Counted from the first letter of the stretch, positions 38,699 through 48,150 are shown. The stretch: DNA of 64,000 bases from Hydrogenophaga sp. IBVHS2 (GCF_002127215.1 NZ_NFUT01000003.1:186001-250000), one strand, 5' to 3'. Translations and numbers: made by a program. Notes: generated by a model not told the origin, from the letters alone.

Positions 38699-39469
38699 TC
38701 AGGCCGGCTTCCAGCGCCGCCGCCACGCGGCGTAGATGACACCGGCCAGCGCCAGGCTGCCGGCCTGGCTGTACAGCGTGGCGGCCCGCATGGCGTCGGG
38801 CGGCTGCACGGTGGGCAGCCCCTGAACCACCGCTTGGGGGTACACCGTGCCGGGGTTGCCCAGCCAGGCATCGATCTTCTCCGGCGTGATCTCGATGTGG
38901 AACTGCATGCCCAGGTGCGGGCCGATGGCAAAGGCCTGATGCGGGCAGGCCGGTGACGATGCCAGCAGCTTCGCGCCCGGCGGCAGCTCGACGAAGCTGT
39001 CGTAGTGCCATTGGTAGACCACGGCCCGGCCATCGCTGCCCAGACCGCCCAGCCAGTCCTGCAGCAGGGCGGCATCGGGGTCGAGACCGGCGACCGCGTG
39101 GATCGGCAGCCAGCCCACCTCGGGCACCGGCAGGCGCTCCACCCGCCCGCCGAAGGCACGCGCCATCAGCTGCCCGCCCAGGCAGTGCCCGATGACCGGA
39201 ATGCCGCGCGCATCGGCCTGGCGGATCAGGTCTTCGGCCTGGCGCAGGCTGGGACGGTCGTCATTGGCGCCCCACTCGCCCCCCAGCACCGCCAGCGCGC
39301 GGTAGCCGTCGATGGTGTCCGGGTAGGCCTCGCCGGCCTCGGTGCAGCGCACCTGCCAGGTGTGGCCGTGCGCATCGAGCCATTCGCCCAGGTAACCCGG
39401 GCCGTCCTCCAGGGTGTGCTGCAGCACCAGCACATCGATGGGCTTGGGGGCAAGGGGGGTGTTCGGCAT
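38699..39469 (-). CDS. Class I glutamine amidotransferase-like protein
   Basis: A 256-residue protein with the class I GATase triad: nucleophile Cys in GHCLGGQLMARAFGG, and His/Glu in GMQFHIEITPEKIDAW. VLVLQHTLEDGPGYLGEWL at the start is typical of stand-alone GuaA-like amidotransferases of COG0518. It is not part of an amidotransferase operon, so the amino acceptor is unknown. The start ATG at 39469 gives the conserved N-terminus. It converges on the thioesterase gene. Confidence 0.85.
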   Translation of the reverse strand: MPNTPLAPKPIDVLVLQHTLEDGPGYLGEWLDAHGHTWQVRCTEAGEAYPDTIDGYRALAVLGGEWGANDDRPSLRQAEDLIRQADARGIPVIGHCLGGQLMARAFGGRVERLPVPEVGWLPIHAVAGLDPDAALLQDWLGGLGSDGRAVVYQWHYDSFVELPPGAKLLASSPACPHQAFAIGPHLGMQFHIEITPEKIDAWLGNPGTVYPQAVVQGLPTVQPPDAMRAATLYSQAGSLALAGVIYAAWRRRWKPA

Positions 39470-39525
39470 GGCCGCGATGCTAGGCAGCGCCACACCCCGC
39501 GCTGGGGCCATTCCACCGGCCCGGT

Positions 39526-39912
39526 TCAGGGCCACCAGGCCACGGTGGGGCTGTGCAGGGCTTCGTCCAGTTCGGCCTGTGTGGCGGTGATTTCCATGCG
39601 CAGCAACGCCCCGGCCAGGGCCTTGCCCAGGTTGTCCTGGCGCAGGTTGCGGGCGCCGCCGCCCTGCAGCGCGTCCTTGAGCACCAGCTTCATGGCCAGC
39701 AGCTTCGGCAAAGGCCACAACAGCACCTCGCCCGGCAGCCAGGGCGCAAAGTGGGCCTGCACCCGCCGGGCCGTCACTTCACGCTCGATCAGCCGCCACC
39801 CCGCCGCGTTGCGCGCGAACAGGCCGAAGTCGACCCAGTCGGCCTTGTCGCCGCTGCGGGCGTGGGCAATGCGCGCCAGGGGAATGTGCAAGGTCTCGAT
39901 GCCCGGGTTCAT
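39526..39912 (-). CDS. AtuA-like C-terminal domain protein (small partner of AtuA)
   Basis: A 128-residue protein beginning MNPGIETLHIPLARIAHARSGDKADW. The string SGDKAD is the signature of the domain found at the C-terminus of AtuA-family proteins; here it is a separate gene. It overlaps the upstream AtuA gene by ATGA, so the two products are made together and probably form one complex. Function of the family is not known beyond its need for acyclic terpene use in Pseudomonas. Confidence 0.8.
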   Translation of the reverse strand: MNPGIETLHIPLARIAHARSGDKADWVDFGLFARNAAGWRLIEREVTARRVQAHFAPWLPGEVLLWPLPKLLAMKLVLKDALQGGGARNLRQDNLGKALAGALLRMEITATQAELDEALHSPTVAWWP

Positions 39913-41303
39913 GCGCCCGCCTCCATCCAGTCGATGGCCACACCCGCCTCCACCGAGGTACGGTCCACCAGCGTCGGCCAGATGCCCAGCAGTTCGCTGG
40001 CACCGTGCAGACCACTGAAGCCACTGGTGTACGCCGGGCCGCTGAGCGCCAGCCAGGGGAACAGCCGGCCGAAGCCTTCGGCCGCACTGCGGTCGGGGGT
40101 GCGCAGCACGAAGCGGGTCCAGACCTCGTCGAGGTCGTTCAGGGCAGACGCGTCGGGCAGCGGGGCCAGCGGGCCATGGGCCGCGTTCAGGCCCGGGTGC
40201 TCCACGAACAGTTCGTCGTGCGGCACCCGGCGGCGCGCCAGTTCGGCGCGGATCATGGCCTGCGCGGCCTGGGCCTTGTCCCAGGCGTCGGGCCACGAGA
40301 AGCCCCAGCTCACCTCGGCCTTGTAGCCGTCGCGGTAGCCGGCCACCACCTTGAGGCGGTCGCCCGGGGGTGTGCCCCGCGCACCGCTCAGGTACACCCG
40401 GTTCCGACCCTCGTCGCGCAGTTCGATCTGCCCCATGTCCAGCACCACGTCGGGCGAGTGGTAGGCGTGCGGGTCGTGCACCTCGTACAGCAGCTGCTGG
40501 CGCACCGTGTCGAAATTGACCAGCCCGCCGGTGTCGGGCGGCTTGGTGACGAGGGCGGTGCCGTCTTCCCAGACTTCCGCGACGGGATAGCCGATGCGGG
40601 CCAGATCGGGGATGCGCTGCCACCAGCCCTGGCTGCCGAAGTTGCCCCCGCTGCCCTGCCCCGAACATTCCAGCAGATGGCCCACCGTCAGGCCCTGGGC
40701 CAGGCGGTCGAGGTCGATCGGGGTGGAGGCGTCCTGCAGCTTCCAGCCCAGGCCGTGCACCAGCGGGCCCAGGAACAGCGCGGCATCGGCCACCCGGCCG
40801 GTGATGACGATGTCGGCCCCGCCATCGAGCGCCTGCACGATGGGGGCTGCACCGAGGTAGGCGTTGGCGAACACCAGCCGCTCGCGCACACCGGCGATGT
40901 CGTGGCCATGAAACAGGTGGGGAAAGTCCTGAGTCGGGTCCAGCAGGCGGGGCAGCACGTCGTCGCCGGCCACCACCGCGATGCGGGCCTTCAGGCCCCT
41001 GCCCTTCAGCGCGGCCTGCACCGCCAGCGCCGCCCCGTGCGGGTTCAGGCCGCCGGCATTGCACACGAAGCGCACGCCACGCGCCTGCATCAGCGGCCAC
41101 AGGCGCAGCAGCAGGGGCACCACGTCCCGCGCGTAGCCCAGCGCGGGGTCGCGCTGCCGGTCTTTCTGCAGGATGGCCAGGGTCAGTTCGGCCAGGTGAT
41201 CGCTGGCCACGAACTGCACATCGCCGCGCTCGATGCTCGCCGCCACCGGCTCCCAGTGATCGCCATAAAAGCCCAGCCCGGCACCGATACGCACAGAGGT
41301 CAT
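39909..41303 (-). CDS. AtuA-family protein (acyclic terpene utilisation, DUF1446)
   Basis: A 464-residue cytoplasmic protein starting MTSVRIGAGLGFYGDHWEPV. Motifs CNAGGLNPHG, VVAGDDVL, GADIVITGRVADAAL and ECSGQGSGGNFG identify the AtuA/DUF1446 family, first described in the Pseudomonas citronellol-geraniol pathway. The biochemical role is unsettled. It is divergent from livH with ~170 bases between, and lies 10 kb from the other atu/liu-like genes here (52244-58445), so it may serve the same pathway. Other members occur with branched-chain acyl-CoA genes, so terpene use is not certain. Confidence 0.85.
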   Translation of the reverse strand: MTSVRIGAGLGFYGDHWEPVAASIERGDVQFVASDHLAELTLAILQKDRQRDPALGYARDVVPLLLRLWPLMQARGVRFVCNAGGLNPHGAALAVQAALKGRGLKARIAVVAGDDVLPRLLDPTQDFPHLFHGHDIAGVRERLVFANAYLGAAPIVQALDGGADIVITGRVADAALFLGPLVHGLGWKLQDASTPIDLDRLAQGLTVGHLLECSGQGSGGNFGSQGWWQRIPDLARIGYPVAEVWEDGTALVTKPPDTGGLVNFDTVRQQLLYEVHDPHAYHSPDVVLDMGQIELRDEGRNRVYLSGARGTPPGDRLKVVAGYRDGYKAEVSWGFSWPDAWDKAQAAQAMIRAELARRRVPHDELFVEHPGLNAAHGPLAPLPDASALNDLDEVWTRFVLRTPDRSAAEGFGRLFPWLALSGPAYTSGFSGLHGASELLGIWPTLVDRTSVEAGVAIDWMEAGA

Positions 41304-41376
41304 GGGGGCATCTTGCTGGCACCTGCGCGACGCCCGCGTCGGGACAACCCCTAGCGTCAGTCCCGTGCAAGACAGC

Positions 41377-41382
41377 TATAAA
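41377..41382 (+). promoter_or_regulatory. Candidate -10 box of the liv operon
   Basis: TATAAA lies 90 bases before the livH start in the 170-base gap between divergent AtuA and livH. The -35 is poor. The leader after it has a short hairpin, GCAGCA / TGCTGC at about 41385-41400. No riboswitch class is recognised. Confidence 0.35.
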
Positions 41383-41472
41383 TCGCAGCACTTCTGCTGC
41401 CTTGCCTGCACCCATAACTGCAGCAGACGCGGCCTTCGGGACGCGCGACACAACAACAACGGAGACACGTTC

Positions 41473-42348
41473 GTGCAACTGCTGCAACTGCTCATCAGCG
41501 GTGTGGCCCAGGGGTGCATCTATGGCCTCATTGCCCTGGGCTTCGTGCTGATCTACAAGGCCACGGAGACCGTGAGCTTTGCCCAGGGCGACCTGATGAT
41601 GGTCGGCGCCTTCGGCGGTCTGGCCGCCATGACCCTGCTGGGCTTCCCCTTCTGGCTCTCGGTGCCGGCGGCCATCATCGGCATGGCGCTGTTCGGCGTG
41701 CTGCTCGAGCGCATCGTCATCCGCCCCATCCTGGGCCAGCCCGCGTTCTCCATCGTGATGCTCACGATCGGCGTGGGCTATGTGCTGCGCGGCGTGATCA
41801 CCATGATCCCCAACATCGGCACCGACACCCACACCCTGCCCGTGCCCTACGCCGGCGAGGTGCTGCGCCTGGGCGCGCTGGTGATCTCGGCCGAGCAGGT
41901 GGTGGTGATCGGCGTGACCGCGCTACTGTGCGGCGGCCTGTTCGCCATGTTCCGCTACAGCAAGCTGGGCATCGCCATGCAGGCTTCGTCGCAGAACCAG
42001 CTGGCGGCCTACTACATGGGCATTCCGGTGAAGAAGCTCAACGGCCTGGTGTGGGGCCTGGCGGCCGGCGTGGCCGCGATTGCCGGCCTGCTGCTGGCGC
42101 CCATCACCTTCGTGCACGCCAACATGGGCTTCATCGGCCTGAAGGCCTTCCCGGCTGCGGTGGTGGGGGGCTTCACCAGCCTGCCCGGCGCCATCGTGGG
42201 CGGCCTGGTCATCGGTGTGGTGGAGGCCCTCTCGGGCTTCTACCTACCCGAAGGCTTCAAGGACATCGCACCCTACATCGTGGTGCTGATCATGCTGGTG
42301 CTCAAGCCCAACGGCCTGTTCGGCGAAAAACTCCGCAAGAAAGTCTGA
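41473..42348 (+). CDS. Branched-chain amino acid-type ABC permease LivH
   Basis: Inner-membrane permease of a HAAT-family ABC importer, 291 residues, about eight membrane spans. Family strings: QGCIYGLIALGFVLIYKAT, FAQGDLMMVGAFGG and YYMGIPVKKLNGLVWGLAA, the cytoplasmic loop that meets the ATPase. The start is GTG at 41473, with GGAG eight bases upstream; an earlier frame would add residues of no homology. First gene of livH-livM-livG-livF-acyl-CoA synthetase-binding protein. Substrate may be an amino acid or a carboxylate. Confidence 0.92.
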   Translation: MQLLQLLISGVAQGCIYGLIALGFVLIYKATETVSFAQGDLMMVGAFGGLAAMTLLGFPFWLSVPAAIIGMALFGVLLERIVIRPILGQPAFSIVMLTIGVGYVLRGVITMIPNIGTDTHTLPVPYAGEVLRLGALVISAEQVVVIGVTALLCGGLFAMFRYSKLGIAMQASSQNQLAAYYMGIPVKKLNGLVWGLAAGVAAIAGLLLAPITFVHANMGFIGLKAFPAAVVGGFTSLPGAIVGGLVIGVVEALSGFYLPEGFKDIAPYIVVLIMLVLKPNGLFGEKLRKKV

Positions 42349-42357
42349 GGCCGGCCC

Positions 42358-43434
42358 ATGCGTTTCCTGTTCAAGACCGATTACGACCAGGACATCCGGC
42401 TGGCCAAGCACGGCGGCCACGTGTTCTGGTACAGCCTGCTGGGCCTGTTCCTGGTGACTGCCCCCTTCACGGTGGAGGAGTACTGGCTCTCGCAGATGAC
42501 CTTCGTGCTCATCTACGCCATCGTGGGCCTGGGGCTGATGCTGCTGGCCGGCTTCACCGGGCTGTTCTCGCTGGGCCATGCGGCCTTCCTGGGCGTGGGC
42601 GCCTACACCCAGGCCATCATGGTCAACGCCGGCCTGCCCTTCCCCCTGGCGCTGGCCTGCGCCGGCCTGCTATCGGCCGCCGTGGGCATGGTGGTGGGCC
42701 TGCCGGCCCTGCGGGTCAAGGGCATCTACCTGGGCATGGCCACCCTGGCCTTCGGCTTCATCGTGGAAGAAGGCATTGCCCGCTGGGAGCACATGACCGG
42801 GGGCAACGCCGGCCTGATGGTGCAGTACCCCAAGCTGCTGGGCATGGAGCTCGACACCACCGGCGAGTTCTACGCGCTGTGCCTGGTGATCTGCGTGGCC
42901 GCCACGCTGGGCATCGTCAACCTGATGCGTTCGAGCACCGGCCGCGCCTTCGTGGCCATCCGCGACTCCGAGATCTCGGCCCAGAGCATGGGCATCCACC
43001 TGGCCCGCTACAAGACGCTGAGCTTCGCGCTCTCGGCCTTCCTGGCCGGCATCGGCGGCGCGCTGTATGCCCACAAGATCCAGTTCCTGTCGCCCGACCA
43101 GTTCGGCATCATCCAGTCGATCGACCTGCTGCTGATGGTGGTGATCGGCGGTCTGGGCTCGATCCACGGGGCCTTCCTGGGCGCCATCTTCCTCATCGTC
43201 ATGCCCCAGCTCATTGCCATGGGCAAGGACTTCCTGCCGGCCGCCATCGGCCAGGCCGCCGGCCTGCAGGGCACCGTGTACGGCCTGGTGCTGATCGCCT
43301 TCGTGCTGTTCGAGCCCATGGGCCTGTACGGCCGCTGGCTCAAGGTGCGCACCTGGTTCCAGCTGTTCCCGTTCTACCGCAAGGGCATGTTCAAGCGGCA
43401 GAAATCGTTCCAGAAATCGGACCGCCTGAAATGA
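42358..43434 (+). CDS. Branched-chain amino acid-type ABC permease LivM
   Basis: Second permease, 358 residues, with about ten hydrophobic spans. LMLLAGFTGLFSLGHAAFLGVGAY and RSSTGRAFVAIRDSEISAQSMGI are the conserved LivM features. The N-terminal 30 residues are polar and cytoplasmic. It begins nine bases after livH and shares ATGA with livG, so translation is coupled. Works as a heterodimer with LivH. Confidence 0.93.
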   Translation: MRFLFKTDYDQDIRLAKHGGHVFWYSLLGLFLVTAPFTVEEYWLSQMTFVLIYAIVGLGLMLLAGFTGLFSLGHAAFLGVGAYTQAIMVNAGLPFPLALACAGLLSAAVGMVVGLPALRVKGIYLGMATLAFGFIVEEGIARWEHMTGGNAGLMVQYPKLLGMELDTTGEFYALCLVICVAATLGIVNLMRSSTGRAFVAIRDSEISAQSMGIHLARYKTLSFALSAFLAGIGGALYAHKIQFLSPDQFGIIQSIDLLLMVVIGGLGSIHGAFLGAIFLIVMPQLIAMGKDFLPAAIGQAAGLQGTVYGLVLIAFVLFEPMGLYGRWLKVRTWFQLFPFYRKGMFKRQKSFQKSDRLK

Positions 43435-44255
43435 GCGACATCCTCCTCTCGGCGAAGAACCTGAGCGTGCGCTTCGGCGGCGTGCTGGCCGTCAACGACG
43501 TCAGCTTCGACGTGAAGCGCGGCGAGGTGTTCACCCTGATCGGCCCCAACGGCGCCGGCAAGACCACGGTGTTCAACCTCATCAGCCGCATCTACACCCC
43601 CACCACCGGCACCATCGACTACGCCGGGCCGCAGGGCATGCTGCGCCTGACCGAGCAGCCGCCGCACCGCATCGCCTCGCTCGGCATTGCCCGCACCTTC
43701 CAGAACATCGAGCTGTTCGAGCACGCCACCGTGCTGCAGAACCTGCTGATCGGCCGCCACACCCACCGCCGCACCGGCCTGCTGTCGGAGCTGTTCTTCA
43801 CCAGCAAGACGCGCGCGGCCGAGATCGAGGCGCGCGAGAAGGTGGAGCAGGTGATCGACCTGCTGGACCTGCAGCACCACCGCGAGAGCATGGTGGCCGG
43901 CCTGCCCTACGGCGTGCGCAAGGTGGTGGAGCTGGCACGGGCCCTGTGCACCGAGCCGCAGCTGCTGTTGCTGGACGAGCCCTCGTCGGGCCTGAACGTG
44001 GAAGAGACCGACGACATGGCCTTCTGGATCACCGACATCAAGAACGAACTCGGCATCACGGTGCTGATGGTCGAGCACGACATGGGCCTGGTGTCCAAGG
44101 TGTCCGACCGGGTGCTGGCCATGTCGCAGGGCCAGCAGCTGGCCATGGGCACGCCGGCCCATGTGCAGGCCGACCCCGGCGTGATCGAGGCCTACCTGGG
44201 CACGGTGGACGACGTCTCCAGCCTGCGCCGCGAAAACCACAAGGTGAATGCATGA
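43431..44255 (+). CDS. Branched-chain amino acid-type ABC ATPase LivG
   Basis: First of two ATPases, 274 residues. Walker A GPNGAGKTTVFN, LivG-type FQNIELFEHATVLQNLLIGRH, a signature loop that reads PYGVRKVVELARAL in place of LSGGQ (as is normal in LivG), Walker B LLLLDEPSSGL and VEHDMGLV H-loop. Start shares ATGA with livM and its stop overlaps livF similarly. The partner is LivF. Confidence 0.94.
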   Translation: MSDILLSAKNLSVRFGGVLAVNDVSFDVKRGEVFTLIGPNGAGKTTVFNLISRIYTPTTGTIDYAGPQGMLRLTEQPPHRIASLGIARTFQNIELFEHATVLQNLLIGRHTHRRTGLLSELFFTSKTRAAEIEAREKVEQVIDLLDLQHHRESMVAGLPYGVRKVVELARALCTEPQLLLLDEPSSGLNVEETDDMAFWITDIKNELGITVLMVEHDMGLVSKVSDRVLAMSQGQQLAMGTPAHVQADPGVIEAYLGTVDDVSSLRRENHKVNA

Positions 44256-45040
44256 GCGTTCCGACCAGTGACTCCCCGGTGCTCAAGCTGTCCAACGTCG
44301 AGAGCGCCTACGGCCCCATCAAGGCCATCCGCGGCGTGAGCCTGCAGGTGCGCCGGGGCGAGATCGCCACCGTGCTGGGCAGCAACGGCGCCGGCAAGAC
44401 CACCATCCTCAAGACCATCAGCGGCATCATCGACCCGCGCAAGGGCTCGGTGGAATTCAAGGGCGAGAACATCACCGCGCAGGACCCGTCGCACATCGTG
44501 CAGATGGGCCTGTCGCACGTGCCCGAGGGGCGCGAGGTGTTCCCGCTGCTGTCGGTGCGCGACAACCTGCTCATGGGCGCCTACACCCGCAAGGACCGCG
44601 ACGGCGTGGCGCGCGACATGGAGATGGTGTTCGGCTACTTCCCCATCCTGCGCGAGCGGGCGGCACAGGACGCCGGCCTGCTCTCGGGTGGCCAGCAGCA
44701 GATGCTGGCCATCAGCCGCGCGCTCATGGCCAACCCCGACCTGATCCTGCTGGACGAGCCCAGCCTGGGCCTGAGTCCGAAGCTCACCAAGGAGATCTTC
44801 GAGATCGTGGTGCGCATCAACCGCGAGCGCGGCACCACCATCCTGCTGGTGGAGCAGAACGCCAACATGGCGCTCAACGCCGCCGACTACGGCTATGTGC
44901 TGGAGAACGGCCGCATCGTGATGGAAGACACCTGCGCCCACCTGCGCGAGAAGGACGACATCAAGGAGTTCTACCTCGGCATGAAGGAAGCCGGCGTGCG
45001 CGCCGACCGGCGCTGGAAAAAGAAAAAGACCTGGAGATGA
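44252..45040 (+). CDS. Branched-chain amino acid-type ABC ATPase LivF
   Basis: Second ATPase, 262 residues. Walker A GSNGAGKTTILK, YGPIKAIRGVSL before it, PEGREVFPLLSVRDNLLMGAY, signature LSGGQQQMLAISRALM, Walker B LILLDEPSLGL and EQNANMAL. The C-terminus ends in a basic string (RRWKKKKTWR), longer than usual. It is followed after four bases by the acyl-CoA synthetase gene. Confidence 0.94.
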   Translation: MSVPTSDSPVLKLSNVESAYGPIKAIRGVSLQVRRGEIATVLGSNGAGKTTILKTISGIIDPRKGSVEFKGENITAQDPSHIVQMGLSHVPEGREVFPLLSVRDNLLMGAYTRKDRDGVARDMEMVFGYFPILRERAAQDAGLLSGGQQQMLAISRALMANPDLILLDEPSLGLSPKLTKEIFEIVVRINRERGTTILLVEQNANMALNAADYGYVLENGRIVMEDTCAHLREKDDIKEFYLGMKEAGVRADRRWKKKKTWR

Positions 45041-45044
45041 CGAG

Positions 45045-46901
45045 ATGACCTACCTCTGGGACACCTCCCACATCCAGCCGCGTGCCGATGTGGTCATGCC
45101 CGGCGAGACCATGCCCGCCGTGTTCTGGAACGCCGTCAAGGCGCGCGGCCCCAAGGTCTGGATGCGCCAGAAAGACCTGGGCATCTGGCGCAGCTGGACC
45201 TGGCAGCAGACCGGTGAGGCGGTGCGCGAGATCAGCCACGGCCTCATGGCCCTGGGCTTCGAGGCCCACGACACCGCCTCCATCCTGTCCAACACCACCA
45301 TCGAGTGGGTGCTGTGCGACCTCGGTGTGCTGAGCGCGGGGGGCGTGTCCAACGGCATCTACCCCACCGACGCCGCCGAGCAGGTGCAGTACCTGTGCGA
45401 GGACTCCCGCACCACGGTGCTGTTCGTGGAGAACGACGAGCAGCTCGACAAGGCGCTGGAGGTACGCGACCACCTGCCGCTGCTGAAGAAGATCGTGGTG
45501 GTCGACATGGACGGCCTGCGCGACCTGGACGACCCGGGCGTCATCAGCCTCGATGCGCTGCGCCAGCTCGGCCGCGAACACCACAAGGCCCACCCCGGTG
45601 CCGTGGAGGCCCGGGTGAATGCGCTCAAACCCACCGACCTGGCCATCCTGGTCTACACCTCGGGCACCACCGGCAAGCCGAAGGGCGCCATGCATTCGCA
45701 CGCCGGGCTGGTGTACACCGTGCGCGGCTACAACACGCTCATTGCCCGCAGCGAGGACGACGAGTGCATGTGCTTCCTGCCGCTGTGCCACATTGCCGAG
45801 CGCATGGGCGGCGAGTACTTCTCGCTCTACACCGGCGCCAAGCTCAACTTCGTGGAGAACCCCGAGACGGTGCCGGAGAACGTGCGCGAGATCGCACCCA
45901 CCGTGTTCACCGCCGTGCCGCGCGTGTGGGAGAAGTTCTACTCCGGCGTGATGATCACCCTGAAGGAAGCCAGCGGCCTGCAGCAGGCGGCCTATGCCTG
46001 GGCCATCGGCGTGGGGCAGAAAGTGGCCGACCTCGTGATGGCCAGGCAGCCGGTGCCGGGCAGCCTCAAGCTGCAGTTCAAGCTGGCACGGGCCCTGGTG
46101 CTCAACAACGTGCGCAAGCTCATCGGCATCCACCGCGCCCGCTTTCTGGTGACCGGTGCAGCCCCGATCTCGCCCGACCTGGTGCGCTGGTACCTGGCCC
46201 TGGGCGTGCCCATGCTGGAGGTGTGGGGCATGACCGAGACCTGCGGTGCCTCCACCGGCATTCCGGCCGAGCGCATCAAGCCCGGCAGCATCGGCCCGGC
46301 CGCGGCCTACAACGAGGTGCGCATCGCACCCGACACCGGCGAGATCCTGGTGCGCGGCCCCAATGTCTTCATGGGCTACCTCAACCTGCCCGAGAAGACC
46401 GCCGAGACCATCGACGCCGATGGCTGGCTGCACACGGGCGATGTGGGCGTGGTCGATGAGGAAGGGTTTTTCCGCATCACCGACCGCATGAAAGACATCA
46501 TCATCACCGCAGGCGGCAAGAACATCACGCCCAGCGAGCTGGAGAACGAACTGAAGTTCTCGCCCTACGTGACCGACGCCGTGGTGATCGGTGACAAGCG
46601 GCCCTACCTCACCGTCATCATCATGATCGACCAGGAGAACGTGGAGAAGTATGCGCAGGACAACGACGTGCCGTTTTCCAACTACGCCAGCCTCACCCGC
46701 GCGCCCGAGGTGCAAGGCCTCATACAAGCCGAGATCGACCGCGTGAACAAGAAATTTGCCCGGGTCGAACAGATCAAGAAGTTCTTCCTGCTCGACACCC
46801 AGCTCAGCGCCGAGGACGAAGAACTCACCCCCACCATGAAACTCAAGCGCAAGCTGGTGCAGACCAAGTACGCCGAGCAGATCGACGCCATGTACCGCTG
46901 A
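45045..46901 (+). CDS. Long-chain-type acyl-CoA synthetase (AMP-forming)
   Basis: A 618-residue AMP-binding enzyme that activates a carboxylic acid to its CoA ester. Motifs: P-loop-like YTSGTTGKPKGAMHSH, VWGMTETCGAST (A5), GWLHTGDVGVVDEEGFF and DRMKDIIITAGGKNITPSELE with the region around the catalytic Lys at the end. The pattern is that of the FadD15-like group of long-chain acyl-CoA ligases. Its place inside a liv operon suggests that the transporter brings in the acid this enzyme activates, perhaps an aromatic or branched acid; substrate cannot be set from sequence. Confidence 0.88.
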   Translation: MTYLWDTSHIQPRADVVMPGETMPAVFWNAVKARGPKVWMRQKDLGIWRSWTWQQTGEAVREISHGLMALGFEAHDTASILSNTTIEWVLCDLGVLSAGGVSNGIYPTDAAEQVQYLCEDSRTTVLFVENDEQLDKALEVRDHLPLLKKIVVVDMDGLRDLDDPGVISLDALRQLGREHHKAHPGAVEARVNALKPTDLAILVYTSGTTGKPKGAMHSHAGLVYTVRGYNTLIARSEDDECMCFLPLCHIAERMGGEYFSLYTGAKLNFVENPETVPENVREIAPTVFTAVPRVWEKFYSGVMITLKEASGLQQAAYAWAIGVGQKVADLVMARQPVPGSLKLQFKLARALVLNNVRKLIGIHRARFLVTGAAPISPDLVRWYLALGVPMLEVWGMTETCGASTGIPAERIKPGSIGPAAAYNEVRIAPDTGEILVRGPNVFMGYLNLPEKTAETIDADGWLHTGDVGVVDEEGFFRITDRMKDIIITAGGKNITPSELENELKFSPYVTDAVVIGDKRPYLTVIIMIDQENVEKYAQDNDVPFSNYASLTRAPEVQGLIQAEIDRVNKKFARVEQIKKFFLLDTQLSAEDEELTPTMKLKRKLVQTKYAEQIDAMYR

Positions 46902-46960
46902 TGCAAGGCCCCAGCAGCGCTGACCGATCACCGACCCGCCACCCCGAAGGAGACCACACC

Positions 46961-48130
46961 ATGACACTCAAACCCACCCTGATCGCCGCCGCCCTGGCGC
47001 TGGTCGCCGGCTCCGCGCTGGCGCAGTCGCAAGGCGTGACCAAGGACACCCTGACCATCGGCTCCATCCAGGACCTCTCGGGCCCGCTGGCCGGCTTCGG
47101 CAAGCAGGTGCGCCTGGGCATGATGCTGCGGGTGGACGAGGCCAACGAGCAAGGCGGCATCAACGGCCGCAAGATCGAGCTCAAGGTGGAAGACTCCGGC
47201 TACGACCCCAAGAAGGCCGTGCTGGCGGCCCAGAAGCTGGTCAACCAGGACAAGATCTTCGCCATGGTGGGCCACATCGGCACGGCGCAGAACATTGCGG
47301 CCATGCAGGTGCAGTTCCCCAAGAACGTCATCAACTTCTTCCCGGTGACCGCCGCGCGTGAAATGTACGAGCCCTTCCACCGGCTCAAGTACAGCTTTGC
47401 CGCTACCTACTACGACCAGATGCGCCTGGCCGTGCCCAAGCTGGTGAAGGAGAAAGGCGCCAAGAAGGTCTGCACCATGTACCAGGACGATGAATTCGGC
47501 CTGGAGGTCAAGCGCGGTGCGGAAGACGGCCTGAAGACCGTGGGCATGACCCTGGCCGAAGAGACCACCTACAAGCGCGGCGCCACCGACTTTGCCTCTC
47601 AGATGCAGAAGCTCTCGGCCGCGCAGTGCGACATGGTGGTGCTGGGCACCATCATCCGCGAGACCATCGGCGGCATCGCCACCGCACGCCGCCTGGGCTT
47701 CAACCCCACCTTCGTGGGTTCCAGCGCCTCGTACACCGACCTCATCCACAAGCTGGGCGGTGCCCCCATGAACGGCCTGTACGCCGCCATGACGGTGCAG
47801 CACCCCTACCTGGACGAAGCCAACCAGCAGATCCGCTTCTGGGCCAACAAGTACAAGACCAAGTTCAACGAAGACCCGACCGTGTTCTCGGTGTACGGCT
47901 ACAGCGCGGTGGACGCCTTCCTGCGCGCCGCCAGCAAGGCCGGCAACAACCTGACCACCGACAGCTTCATCAAGGCCATGGACACCATGACCATTCCGCC
48001 GGACATCTTCGGCGCCGCCGAGATGACCTTCGGCCCGCAGAAGCGCCTGGGCAGCAACGCTACCCGCCTCTCGCAGCTGCAGGACGGCCGCTGGAAAGTG
48101 GTGTCGGAGTACATGAACATCAACAAGTGA
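46961..48130 (+). CDS. Branched-chain amino acid-type periplasmic binding protein
   Basis: Binding protein for the LivHMGF transporter. Residues 1-22 are a Sec signal peptide (MTLKPTLIAAALALVAGSALA). The mature part has IGSIQDLSGPLAGFGKQVRLGM, VNQDKIFAMVGHIGTAQN, VEDSGYDPKKAVLAAQ and VYGYSAVDAFLRA, as in Peripla_BP_6 proteins. AAGGAG lies eight bases upstream of the ATG. 389 residues. It ends the operon at a terminator. Ligand is unknown; family members bind amino acids, amides or aromatic acids. Confidence 0.93.
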   Translation: MTLKPTLIAAALALVAGSALAQSQGVTKDTLTIGSIQDLSGPLAGFGKQVRLGMMLRVDEANEQGGINGRKIELKVEDSGYDPKKAVLAAQKLVNQDKIFAMVGHIGTAQNIAAMQVQFPKNVINFFPVTAAREMYEPFHRLKYSFAATYYDQMRLAVPKLVKEKGAKKVCTMYQDDEFGLEVKRGAEDGLKTVGMTLAEETTYKRGATDFASQMQKLSAAQCDMVVLGTIIRETIGGIATARRLGFNPTFVGSSASYTDLIHKLGGAPMNGLYAAMTVQHPYLDEANQQIRFWANKYKTKFNEDPTVFSVYGYSAVDAFLRAASKAGNNLTTDSFIKAMDTMTIPPDIFGAAEMTFGPQKRLGSNATRLSQLQDGRWKVVSEYMNINK

Positions 48131-48150
48131 CCTGAAGCGTCACCCCCCCC

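Noticed and set aside
41302-41472. Longer LivH starting at 41302
   Set aside because: The added residues are Cys/Arg-rich and unlike any permease N-terminus, and a good ribosome site precedes the GTG at 41473.
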